Of a stretch of DNA of 64,000 nucleotides, positions 36,811-46,700 are shown in pieces; within the stretch, counting starts at the first letter, position 1; every line of letters begins with the position of its first letter. Where the stretch lies: the NCBI RefSeq assembly GCF_024807615.1, contig NZ_JANUCJ010000002.1, positions 930,001 to 994,000 of the forward strand. Direction: 5' to 3'. The DNA comes from Tsukamurella ocularis. Its GTDB lineage: Bacteria > Actinomycetota > Actinomycetes > Mycobacteriales > Mycobacteriaceae. Under the pieces are notes generated by a model. The model searched no databases. It was not told the origin of the DNA and was given only the letters and a program-made list of their open reading frames with translations. The position numbers and the translations under genes were made by a program.

Positions 36811-39800
36811 CCGAGATCGAAGACCGCCTGGCGGCGCTCAGTCCCGCCCAGCGCCGCGCCCTCCTGGCCCGGCTCGGGAAGGCTCCGTCGGCCGTGCCCG
36901 CCGCGGCGCCGATCACGCGCCGCGTGCGCGAGGGCGACGCGGTGCGGCTCTCGGCCACACAGGAGAACATGTGGTTCCTGGAGCAGTTCCACCCCGGCAC
37001 GACCATGCACGTCATGTCCGGCGTCGCTCGGCTGCCGATCGACGTCCCCCTCGACGTCTTCACCGACTGCCTGGCCGAGGTGATCGCGCGGCACCCGGTG
37101 CTGCGCACGCGGTTCGGCATGGAGGACGGCGAGCCGGTCGCCCTGATCGCACCCGCCGAGCGGCCCGAGGTCGCGTTCCTCGACGGTGTCGACGACGAGC
37201 GGATGTGGGACCGGTTCCGCGAGGACGCACGGACTCCTTTCGACATCGCCCGCGAGCCGCTGCTGCGGGCGACCCTAGCGCGCAGCGCCTCCGGCGGCAC
37301 GTGGGTGCAGATCACGCTGCACCACATGGTGGCCGACGGCTACTCCACCGGCATCCTCTTCGCCGAGCTGGGTCGACTCGCCACGGGCCGGCTCGTCGGC
37401 CGGCTGCAGCAACTCCCCGAGGTCCCGTTCCAGTACGCCGACGTGGCGCTCTGGGAGCGGGAGCGCGCGGAGGCGGACGCCGACGCCGCGGATATCGCCT
37501 ACTGGACCGAGCGGCTCGACGGTGCGCCGACCGCGCTGACCCTCCCGACGGACCACCCCCGCCCGGCCCGTCAGGCCTACCGCGGCCGCCGGACCGAGTT
37601 CGCGCTCACGGCCGAGCAGACCGCGGCGATCCGCACGTTCAGCGCCGAGCACGGCGTCACCCCCTTCGTGACGGTGCTCGGCGCGTACGCGGTGGTCCTG
37701 GGCCGCTGGTCCGCGCAGGACAGCGTCGTCGTCGGCGTTCCCGTTGCGCAGCGCTCCCAGCCGGGGTCTGAACAGGTGATCGGCCCGTTCCTCAACACGC
37801 TCGCGCTGCCCGTCGCGCTCGAGCCGGGCGAGACGGTCAAGGGCCTGCTCACTCAGGTAAATACCACTGTGCGCGAATGCTTCACGCATCAGGACGCGCG
37901 CTTCGACCGCGTGCTCTCGGCGCTCGATCTCGGCCGCGACCCCGCGCGCCCGCCGCTGTTCCAGGCGATCCTCAACATGCAGGAGGACCGCAGCGCGCCC
38001 GAGATGCATCTGCGCGACCTGTACAACGGCTGCGCCAAGTTCGACGTGCTGCTGAACGTCACCACCACGCCCACCACGATGACCGGCACTCTCGACGTCG
38101 CGGCGGACCTGTTCGACCAGGAGACCGCCGACGCGCTGATCGACTCGTTCGTCGCGGCGCTCGAGGCGGTGACCGCGACCGGGTCCCCTACGGGAACCGA
38201 GATCTCGACGTTGCCGCTCTCGACCTTCCCGGTCCCGGCCGACCTGCCCGCCCCGCAGCCCGCCACCCCCGCGCTCGACGAGTACGTGCTCGCCGCGGCA
38301 GGCGGTTCCGCCGACCGCACCGCGATCGTCGCCGGTGCGGAGCGGATCACGTACGCCGAGTTGGACGCCCGGGTCGAGCGGCTCGCCGCCCGGATCGCCG
38401 ATCGCCTCGATGCGCCGCCGCAGACGCCGGTGGGCCTGCTCCTCCCGCGGTCGGCGGAAGTCGTCGTCGCCATGCTCGCGACGCTCCGGGCCGGCTATTC
38501 CTTCGTGCCGCTCGACCCCGCCTATCCGGCCGAGCGCCTCGAATTCATCTGCGCCGACGCGGGCATCCCGGCGCTGATCACCACGGCCGGGAACGTGGCC
38601 GAGGTGCCGGGCCTGAACCTGCCGTGGATCGACGCGACCCACGTCGCCAACGCGCCCGCCGGGTCGGCCCCGGCCCCGTCGACGGAGGACCCCGCGACTC
38701 GCACCGCGTACATGCTGTACACCTCCGGCTCCACGGGACGCCCTAAGGGCGTGCGGGTCTCGCACCGCAACGTCGTCACCTTCCTCGAGGCGATGCGCGC
38801 CGAGCCGGGCATGGCACCGTCGGACACGCTGCTGGCCGTGACGAGCCCGTCCTTCGACATCGCGATCCTCGAACTGCTGCTCCCGCTCGCCACCGGAGCA
38901 CGGGTCGTCATCGCCGACGGCAACGACGCCCGCGACGGCGACCGGCTCGCGGCGCTCCTCGACGAACACGCCGTCACCGTCATGCAAGCCACGCCCACCA
39001 CGTGGCACCTGCTGCTCGACACCGGCTGGTCCGGCACGCGCGGGCTGCGGGCACTGTGCGGCGGCGAGGCGATGCCCGCCGTGCTCGCGGGGCGGCTCCT
39101 GTCCAGCGCCGACGAGCTGTGGAACATGTACGGCCCCACCGAGACCACCATCTGGTCGACGGTGCACCGAGTCACCGAGGCCGACGTCGCCGCGGGTGCG
39201 ATCCCCATCGGCCACCCGATCCGCGGCACCGGAATCGTGGTCGCGGACGCCACCGCCGCCCCCGTGCCCGACGGGGTGTTCGGCGAGCTGTGCATCATCG
39301 GCGACGGCGTCGCCCTCGGCTACCACGCGCGCCCCGAGCTCACCAACGACCGGTTCGTGACGCTGGCCGGGCCGGAGCCCGTCCGCGCCTACCGGACGGG
39401 CGATCTGGTGCGTCGATTCCGCGACGGACGGATCGAGTTCGGCGGCCGGATCGACACCCAGGTGAAGGTGCGCGGCTTCCGCGTCGAACTGGGCGAGATC
39501 GAGAGCGCGCTCGAGACCGCGCTGCCCGGCGTCCGCGCGATCGCCGCCGTGGACTCGGCCGGTGCCGCGATCACCGCCTACCTCGAATGCGAGGCGGAAC
39601 GCCTGGGCGACACCGGTGCCCTGCTCGCGAGCCTCCGGGAGACGCTGCCGCCGTACATGGTGCCGAGCGCGTTCGCCGTCGTCGACGCCTTCCCGCTGAC
39701 GCCGAACCGCAAGATCGACCGCAAGGCCCTCGCCGCCACCGGCGGTGCACCCGTGGCCCTGGCCGCCGCAAGCGGCACCGAGTACGTCGCCGCCCGGACC

Positions 39801-41252
39801 GATCTGGAGCGCGACCTCACCGCGATCTGGACCGACCTGCTGTCGTTGCAGGCAGCGCCCGGGGTCCGCGACGACTTCTTCCTCCTCGGCGGCCACTCGC
39901 TGCTCGCGACGAAGCTGGTCTTCCGGGTGCGGGAGAAGCTCGGCCGAGTGGTGCCGCTGCCCGCCCTCTTCGCGGGCGAGCTCACCATCGAACGACTGGC
40001 GGCGATCCTTGAGCAGGGCGGCGCGGGTTTCGAGAGCCCGTTGGTCCTCGCCGACGAGGTCGTTCTGCCCGAGCACATCCGGCCCGCACCGGGCGCGCCG
40101 GTGCGCAGCGTCACGGACCCGCGGAACCTGTTCGTCACTGGCGCGACAGGCTTCGTCGGCGCGTTCCTGCTCGCGGAGCTGCTGGACACCTCGTCGGCGA
40201 CCATGCACTGCCTGGTCCGCGCCGGCTCGCCCGAGGAGGGTTTCGACAGGATCCGGACGACGATGCGCGACTACGGGATCTGGCGCGACGCCTACGCCGC
40301 CCGGATCGTCGCGGTGCCGGGCGATCTGATGCGACCCCGGCTCGGCCTCGACAACACCGCCTGGGCGGAGCTGGCCGCCACCGCGGACGGCATCATGCAC
40401 TGCGGGGCCGACGTGAACTTCCTGCGGCCGTATCCGACGCTGAAGTCCGCGAACGTCGACGGCACGGTGCAGGTGCTCGCGCTCGCCTGCGACGGCCCCG
40501 TCAAGCCCGTGCACTTCGTTTCGACGACGTACGTCTTCTCACGGTTCTCCTATCCGCAGGACACCGTCTTCGCAGAGGACGACCGCAGCCCGGTCCAGGA
40601 CCCGCGCTTCACCTTCGGCTACACCCAGTCCAAGTGGGTGGGCGAGCAGCTCGTCTTCGAGGCCCGATCGCGCGGTGTGCCGACGTACGTCTACCGCACC
40701 GGCCGCGTCGCCGGCCACAGCCGCTCCGGGGCGTGCCAGCTCTCCGACTTCCTGTGGCAGACGATCCGGCTCGGCATCGCCCTGGGCGCGGCGCCGACGA
40801 TGGACATGTCGACCGACATCACCCCCGTCGACTACGTGGTCGGCGCGATCGCGCACCTGGCGCGGCAGCAGCGACTCGCGGGGCGCACGTTCCACGTCGT
40901 CTCGTCCGAGACCGTGGCCGTGCCGGACCTGGTGCGCTGGATGTCCGACTTCGGCTACGCAGGCGAGGAACTGCCGTTCGGCCAGTGGTGCGAGCGCGCC
41001 GCGGACCTCGCCGAACGCGACGGCGACGAGACGGCCGCCGCCCTGGCGCCGTTCCTCTCGGCGACACCGCTGGACAACATGCCCGATGCAACGTTCGACG
41101 ACGCGAACGTGCGGGACGGCCTCGCGGACACCGGCATCGTCTGCCCGCCGATCGACGGCGCGCTGCTGCGACGCTACTTCGATTGGTTCATCGACTGCGG
41201 CTACCTCCCCGCGCCGTCGTCCCTCGACCTCCCCGAGAGCGCGGCCTCATGA
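36807..41252 (+). CDS. nonribosomal peptide synthetase (C-A-PCP-reductase), glycine predicted
   Basis: 1481 aa. A short N-terminal helix (EIEDRLAALSPAQRRALLAR) looks like a docking piece. C domain: HHMVADG with His173. A domain: YTSGSTGRPKG and the final PNRKIDRK with Lys969; the ten pocket residues (684, 685, 688, 727, 750, 752, 774, 782, 783, 969) read DILQLGMIWK, one away from the Gly code DILQLGLIWK. PCP: GGHSLL with Ser1031. The C-terminal thioester reductase (~1105-1480) has TGATGFVG and the Tyr1272/Lys1276 YxxxK pair, so the product leaves as an aldehyde or alcohol by NADPH reduction. Its start overlaps the PKS stop (ATGA). Confidence 0.93.
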   Translation: MTEIEDRLAALSPAQRRALLARLGKAPSAVPAAAPITRRVREGDAVRLSATQENMWFLEQFHPGTTMHVMSGVARLPIDVPLDVFTDCLAEVIARHPVLRTRFGMEDGEPVALIAPAERPEVAFLDGVDDERMWDRFREDARTPFDIAREPLLRATLARSASGGTWVQITLHHMVADGYSTGILFAELGRLATGRLVGRLQQLPEVPFQYADVALWERERAEADADAADIAYWTERLDGAPTALTLPTDHPRPARQAYRGRRTEFALTAEQTAAIRTFSAEHGVTPFVTVLGAYAVVLGRWSAQDSVVVGVPVAQRSQPGSEQVIGPFLNTLALPVALEPGETVKGLLTQVNTTVRECFTHQDARFDRVLSALDLGRDPARPPLFQAILNMQEDRSAPEMHLRDLYNGCAKFDVLLNVTTTPTTMTGTLDVAADLFDQETADALIDSFVAALEAVTATGSPTGTEISTLPLSTFPVPADLPAPQPATPALDEYVLAAAGGSADRTAIVAGAERITYAELDARVERLAARIADRLDAPPQTPVGLLLPRSAEVVVAMLATLRAGYSFVPLDPAYPAERLEFICADAGIPALITTAGNVAEVPGLNLPWIDATHVANAPAGSAPAPSTEDPATRTAYMLYTSGSTGRPKGVRVSHRNVVTFLEAMRAEPGMAPSDTLLAVTSPSFDIAILELLLPLATGARVVIADGNDARDGDRLAALLDEHAVTVMQATPTTWHLLLDTGWSGTRGLRALCGGEAMPAVLAGRLLSSADELWNMYGPTETTIWSTVHRVTEADVAAGAIPIGHPIRGTGIVVADATAAPVPDGVFGELCIIGDGVALGYHARPELTNDRFVTLAGPEPVRAYRTGDLVRRFRDGRIEFGGRIDTQVKVRGFRVELGEIESALETALPGVRAIAAVDSAGAAITAYLECEAERLGDTGALLASLRETLPPYMVPSAFAVVDAFPLTPNRKIDRKALAATGGAPVALAAASGTEYVAARTDLERDLTAIWTDLLSLQAAPGVRDDFFLLGGHSLLATKLVFRVREKLGRVVPLPALFAGELTIERLAAILEQGGAGFESPLVLADEVVLPEHIRPAPGAPVRSVTDPRNLFVTGATGFVGAFLLAELLDTSSATMHCLVRAGSPEEGFDRIRTTMRDYGIWRDAYAARIVAVPGDLMRPRLGLDNTAWAELAATADGIMHCGADVNFLRPYPTLKSANVDGTVQVLALACDGPVKPVHFVSTTYVFSRFSYPQDTVFAEDDRSPVQDPRFTFGYTQSKWVGEQLVFEARSRGVPTYVYRTGRVAGHSRSGACQLSDFLWQTIRLGIALGAAPTMDMSTDITPVDYVVGAIAHLARQQRLAGRTFHVVSSETVAVPDLVRWMSDFGYAGEELPFGQWCERAADLAERDGDETAAALAPFLSATPLDNMPDATFDDANVRDGLADTGIVCPPIDGALLRRYFDWFIDCGYLPAPSSLDLPESAAS

Positions 41253-42637
41253 ACGGTTCGACGCCGCGCGACCCCGTGGAGCGAACCACGACGACGCTCC
41301 GCGAGCGGCGCCGCCGGACACCCGCGCCGACCGCCAACCCGCCGATGCTGACCACCGGTCGGATGAGAGCGTCCCGCCCGGCGCTGTCTGCTTCCCGGCC
41401 CATACCGACCGTGGCGCGACCGCTCCCCTCGGGTCCCGCTCGCCCCGCGCCGCCCGGTGCGTCCCGTGTGTCCCCGCCGCCGTCGCGGCCCGCCGCAGCC
41501 GCAGCGCCGGGCGCAACCGCACCTCCGGTCCCGTCCGCCCGTCCGCTCGGGCCCCAGGCGCCGCAGGGGCCGCACGGGCCGCAGGGGCCGTTGAACCCGA
41601 CGAGCAGACGAGCGCCACAGGCACCCGATCGGCCGCCCGCGTTGCCGCCGGCTCCCGCCGCACCAGCACCCCGGCCCGCGGGGCCGCCGCGGCCCACCCC
41701 CGGTGGCCTCCCCCGTGCCGCCACGGGACCCGGCGCTCCGCCGGTCATCAGCGTCCGGAACCTGGTCAAGAGCTACGGCGACGTACGCGCGGTGGACGGA
41801 GTCTCCTTCGACGTGGCGGGCGGCAGCACATTCGCCTTCCTGGGCACCAATGGCGCGGGCAAATCGACGACGATCAGTTGCATCACCACACTCAAGTCGA
41901 TCACGTCGGGCGAGATCCTCGTCGCCGGAATGCAGGTGGGAAAGCAGGACCTCGAGATCCGGCGCGCCATCGGCGTGGTCTTCCAGGAGTCCCTTCTGGA
42001 TCCGGTGTTGTCCGTCCGGGAGAACCTGGCGCTGCGGGCGACCTTCTACGGCATCGATGCGAAGACAACGAAGGAGCGGATCGCTGGGCTGTCGTCGCTG
42101 CTCGGGCTAGAGGAGTTCCTCACGCGCAGGTACAAGGCGCTGTCGGGCGGGCAGAAGCGGCGCGCCGACATCGCGCGGGCCCTGATCCACCAGCCCGGCA
42201 TCCTGTTCCTCGACGAGCCGACGACCGGTCTGGACCCGGACTCGCGCGACCGCGTGTGGTCGACGATTCTCGACCTGCAGAAGCGGCTGCGGCTCACCGT
42301 CTTCCTTACCACGCACTACATGGAGGAGGCTGAGCGCGCCGACCGCGTCGCGATCATCGACCACGGCCGGATCGTCACGGCGGGAACGCCGACGGAGCTG
42401 CGGAGCGCTCACGCGAAGGACGAGTTGCGGGTCACGCTGCGGGACCCGCGGCGCTTCGACCAGCGCTACGGCCCCCGAGCGCGGCGCAACGGCACCGAGC
42501 GGAGGATCACCGTCGAGTCCAGCGGCGAGGCCAGGGCGCTCCTTCGCGACTTCGACTCCGACATCGACGATTTCGAGTTCCGACACGGCACGATGGACGA
42601 CGTCTTCCTCGCCATCACTCGGGGAGGTGCGCGATGA
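41249..42637 (+). CDS. ABC transporter ATP-binding protein with Pro-rich N-terminal extension
   Basis: 462 aa. Residues ~1-165 are disordered, rich in Pro, Ala, Arg and Gln (for example LGPQAPQGPHGPQGPL). Then comes a DrrA-like cassette: Walker A GTNGAGKST, signature LSGGQKRR, Walker B ILFLDEPTTG and the switch His in LTTHYMEEAERAD. The C-terminal ~80 residues match the extra domain of drug/lipid exporters. The long leader is unusual; the ATG at 41249 overlaps the NRPS stop (ATGA), which supports it. It powers the permease encoded next and presumably exports the PKS-NRPS product. Confidence 0.9.
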   Translation: MNGSTPRDPVERTTTTLRERRRRTPAPTANPPMLTTGRMRASRPALSASRPIPTVARPLPSGPARPAPPGASRVSPPPSRPAAAAAPGATAPPVPSARPLGPQAPQGPHGPQGPLNPTSRRAPQAPDRPPALPPAPAAPAPRPAGPPRPTPGGLPRAATGPGAPPVISVRNLVKSYGDVRAVDGVSFDVAGGSTFAFLGTNGAGKSTTISCITTLKSITSGEILVAGMQVGKQDLEIRRAIGVVFQESLLDPVLSVRENLALRATFYGIDAKTTKERIAGLSSLLGLEEFLTRRYKALSGGQKRRADIARALIHQPGILFLDEPTTGLDPDSRDRVWSTILDLQKRLRLTVFLTTHYMEEAERADRVAIIDHGRIVTAGTPTELRSAHAKDELRVTLRDPRRFDQRYGPRARRNGTERRITVESSGEARALLRDFDSDIDDFEFRHGTMDDVFLAITRGGAR

Positions 42638-43509
42638 CGCTCGCGAACCTGACCCGGCGCAACGTCGTCGTCTTCTTCCGGGACCCGGCGGCGGTGTTCT
42701 TCTCCCTGCTCTCGCCCATCATCCTGTTCGTGCTGTTCTCCGCCTTCCTCGGCGGCGTGCAGACTGACGCACTGCAGAAGTCCCTGCCCACCGCCAACGC
42801 CGACGACGTCGACACGTTCGTCTACTCCTGGGTGATCGCCAACCTGGTGATGATCACCACCGCCACGACCAGTCTGTCTGCGCTGGTGGTGTTCGTGAAC
42901 GACCGGGTGGGCAATGTCTTCCGCGATTTCCTGGTCTCGCCGATCAGCCGGTTTCAGCTGATCCTGAGCTATCTGCTCGGCGCCTTCGTCGTGTCGACTG
43001 CCCTGAGCACCACGGTGTTCGTGCTCGCGGACCTCTACCTCGGCATCGTCCACTCGGCAGCGCTGTCGGTGGGCGCGTTCACGCAGGCCCTGGCGCAGCT
43101 GGTCGGCTTCTGCCTGCTGTTCTCCGCGATCTGGAGCTTCGTGGTCACGTTCATCGGTTCTGCCGGCGTGTTCACCTCGGTCGCGACGATCGTGGGCACG
43201 GCGGGCGGTTTCCTGGCGGGCGCCTACATCACCGTCGGCGCCCTGCCGAGCGGCGTGGTGACCTTCATGAACGTCCTCCCGCTGAACCAGTCTGCGACCC
43301 TGATGCGCGGGCCGTTCACCCGCGGTCCGCTCGACGCGCTCGTCGGATCCTCCGAGCCTGCTCGTGCGACGGCCGAAGCGGAGTACGGGCTCCTGCCGTA
43401 CATCGCGTCCGCGCACGTCCCGGCCTGGGCTATCTGGGCGCTGTTCGCCGGCCTGTTCACCGTCTTCGTCCTCCTCGGCGCCTGGCGCATCGGCCGCAGG
43501 ATCGGATGA
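42634..43509 (+). CDS. ABC-2 type transporter permease
   Basis: 291 aa with six predicted membrane helices (first at ~20-40, last at ~265-285) and the DrrB-type motif FRDPAAVFFSLLSPIILF at the N-terminus. The loop after TM1 holds a polar extracytoplasmic segment (TDALQKSLPTANADDVDTF). It overlaps the ATPase gene by 4 bases, so the two are made in equal amounts and form a two-subunit exporter. It is the last gene of the biosynthetic operon. Confidence 0.9.
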   Translation: MTLANLTRRNVVVFFRDPAAVFFSLLSPIILFVLFSAFLGGVQTDALQKSLPTANADDVDTFVYSWVIANLVMITTATTSLSALVVFVNDRVGNVFRDFLVSPISRFQLILSYLLGAFVVSTALSTTVFVLADLYLGIVHSAALSVGAFTQALAQLVGFCLLFSAIWSFVVTFIGSAGVFTSVATIVGTAGGFLAGAYITVGALPSGVVTFMNVLPLNQSATLMRGPFTRGPLDALVGSSEPARATAEAEYGLLPYIASAHVPAWAIWALFAGLFTVFVLLGAWRIGRRIG

Positions 43510-43735
43510 GCGGACCGCGCGCAGCTGGAATGGCCACAGCCGAGGCCTGTCCCCGTGCTCGGCTGCCGGGCCCGCATCATCAGAGACCGGTCGTACAGTT
43601 CCGGCGTGTCATCCCAGTGCGCGCCGTCCCTCCGATCCGTCTCACTTCAGTCGGCGCGGCGCGGCGCGCAGCAGGTCACGTCGCCGTAACAATGCGGCCC
43701 GAACCCGGAAACACCGCGCGGGCACCGTGGGCGCC

Positions 43736-46700
43736 ATGGATGTGGAGACGGTGTGCGGGTACTGCGGGGTGGGCTGTGGCCTCACCCTGCAAGTGCGCGA
43801 CGGTGCCGTCACCGGCTCGGTCGGAACCAAGCACCACCCCGCGAATCGCGGGCGGCTGTGCACCAAGGGCACCACCACCGTCGACCTGCTTACCGCCGGC
43901 GGCAGGCAGGCCCGAGCCGAACTCCGCGAGCACCGGGACGGGCCGCGCGGCACCGTCGAGCTCGCAGACGCGATCGCGGCGACCGGACGGCGCCTGCGGG
44001 AGATCCGGGACGAGCACGGACCCGATGCGATCGCCCTGTACGTGAGTGGGCAGATGACGCTGGAGGCGCAGTACCTCGCGACCAAGCTGGCGAAGGGCTT
44101 CCTGCGCACCAAGTGGATCGAGTCCAACTCCCGACTGTGCATGGCGAGCGCGGGAACGGGCTACAAGCAGTCCCTCGGTTCCGACGGACCGCCCGGCAGT
44201 TACGACGATCTGGATCACGCCGACGTCTTCCTCGTCACCGGCGCCAACATGGCCGACTGCCACCCGATCCTGTTCCTGCGCATGATGGACCGGGTCAAGG
44301 CGGGAGCGAAGCTGATCGTGGTCGATCCGCGGCGCACCGCGACCGCGGCGAAGGCCGACCTGCACCTACCGATCCGCCCCGGCACCGACCTCGCGCTGCT
44401 CAACGGCCTGCTCGCGCAGCTCGTCGCCCGCGGCGCCGTCGACCGGGAGTTCGTCGACGCGCACACCGAGGGCTGGGACGCCATGCCCGCCTTCCTCGAG
44501 GACTACCCGGTGGACCGCGTCGCCGAGATCACCGGACTCGACTCGGCCGACATCGAACGCGCGGCCGAGCTCATCGCCGGCGCCGCGAACTGGACCAGTC
44601 TGTGGACCATGGGCCTGAACCAGTCCACCCACGGCACCTGGAACACCATCGCGCTGTGCAACCTGCACCTCGCCACCGGCGCGATCTGCCGCACCGGCTC
44701 GGGCCCGTTCAGCCTCACCGGCCAGCCGAACGCGATGGGCGGCCGCGAGATGGGCTATATGGGTCCGGGCCTGCCCGGCCAGCGCTCCGTGCTCGACGAC
44801 GGCGACCGCGCCCGCACGGAGGCCCTGTGGGGCCTGCCCGACGGGACGATCCGCGCCGAGGCCGGCCAGGGCACCGTCGAGATGTACCGGGAACTGGCGG
44901 CCGGGAACATCAAGGCCGCGTGGATCATCTGCAGCAATCCGGCGGCGTCGATGGCCAACCGGTCCACCGTGATCGACGCCCTGCGGTCGGCGGAGCTGGT
45001 GGTCGTGCAGGACGCGTACACCGGCACCGAGACCGCGGAGTACGCGGACGTCGTGCTGCCCGCCGCGCTCTGGGCCGAGGCCGACGGGGTGATGGTCAAC
45101 TCGGAACGCTCCCTTACCCGCACCGCCGCCGCGACGCCGCCGCCCGGCGACGCACTGCCCGACTGGAAGCTGATCTGCCTGATCGCCGCCGAGCTCGGTC
45201 ACGGCGCCGACTTCGACTACCCCGACGCCGCGGCCGTCTTCGAGGAGCTCAAGGCCTTCCACAATCCACGGACCGGCTGGGACGTGCGCGGGGTCGACCA
45301 CGCGCGGCTTGCCGGCGGCCCCGTGCAGTGGCCCGCGGCGCCGGGCGGGCCCGACCGGAATCCGATCCGCTACCTGGACCCCGAGAACCCCGACCGGGGC
45401 CCCGTCTTCGCCACGCCGTCGGGGCGGGCGCGCTTCCTCCCGCGGCCGTACCTGCCGCCCGCGGAGCTGCCCGACGACGAGTACCCCCTGATCCTCACCA
45501 CCGGCCGCCTCGCACATCAGTGGCACACCATGACGAAGACGGGGAGGGTCGCGAAACTCAACCGACTCAACCCTGAGCCCTTCCTCCAGCTCCACCCGGA
45601 GGACGCGAACCGGTGGGGCCTCACCGACGGAGCGCAGGTACGGGTCTCCAGCCGGCGCGGCGGCGCGACGCTGCCGGTGGCCGTGGACGACGCCGTCCGG
45701 CCGGGAGTCTGCTTCGCCCCCATGCACTTCGCCGACGCCTTCCGAGAGGACGTGGCCGTGAACGCCGTGACCAACGACGCCGTCGACCCCGAATCCCTGC
45801 AGCCCGAGTTCAAGGTGAGCGCCGTGGCGCTCACCCCGGTCCCGGCAGACCCGCCTGCCCCGATCGACGTGCCGTCGTCCCCGCTCGCGGCGGCGCTCGC
45901 TCCGTACGTCTCGGGTCCTGGCGAACTGACCGCCGAGGCGTCCGGCTACCTCGGCGGCCTGCTCACGGGCCTGAGCGTCGCACCACCGTCCGGGGTGCCG
46001 ACGGTGCCCGACGACGCCCCGCTCGCGCCGATCGCGCGGGCCTGGCTGGAAGGTGTCCTGGCGGGCGTGTTCGGCACGACCGCCGCCGGGGTCTCGACCC
46101 CCAGCACGACGGTGACGCTCGTCTGGGCGTCGCAAACGGGCACGGCCGAGGGCTACGCTGCGGACTGCGCCGCGGCACTGCGCGGCGCAGGTATGACGGC
46201 GACGGTTCTCGGTGCCGAACAGATCTCGCCCGCACAGCTGACGGGCGCCGTGCTGTTTCTGGTCGCCACGACCGGCGACGGCGAGGCCCCCGACAACGGC
46301 GTTGCGCTGTGGGACGCGCTCGCCGGGGCCGAGCCCGGGGACCTGGGCGGTCTGCGGTTCTCCGTCCTCGGCTTCGGCGACCCCTCGTACGCCGACTTCT
46401 GCGGCTTCGCCCGCAAGCTCGACGCCCGGCTCGAGCACCTCGGCGGCGCCCGCCTCGCGCCCCGCGCCTCCTGCGAGCCCGACTACGCCGAGACTGCCGC
46501 CGCCTGGCTCCGCGCGGTGGTGTCCGCGCTGGATCCGGAGGCCGCGCCGCCGCCGCCGGCGACGCCCGAACCGACCGGTCACTCCCGGTCCAACCCGCTG
46601 CGCACCCGCCTGCTGGAATCCGAGCGGCTCTCCGGCGACGGTTCGGCGAAGGACGTGCGCCGCTTCACCTTCGAGCTCCCCGCCACCGCGCTCTCCTACC

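Noticed and set aside
37275-40514. Long minus-strand frame opposite the NRPS
   Set aside because: Shadow frame made of Arg/Gly/Val; no ribosome site and no motif, while the plus strand has all NRPS motifs.
31297-43509. Isonitrile lipopeptide cluster (Rv0097-Rv0101 type)
   Set aside because: The reductase-ended NRPS is similar in spirit, but the iron oxygenase, FadD10-like ligase, FcoT-like thioesterase and small ACP of those clusters are absent and a PKS is present instead.
43682-43735. Possible GlnR box (GTAAC...GAAAC) upstream of nasN
   Set aside because: The half-sites are 22 bases apart start to start and the inner ones are missing; nothing comparable is seen before nirB or narK. GlnR control is plausible biologically but not shown here.
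43510-43735. A short gene between the permease and nasN
   Set aside because: The open frame there runs into nasN in another frame, has no ribosome site and reads as Arg/Pro-rich noise.
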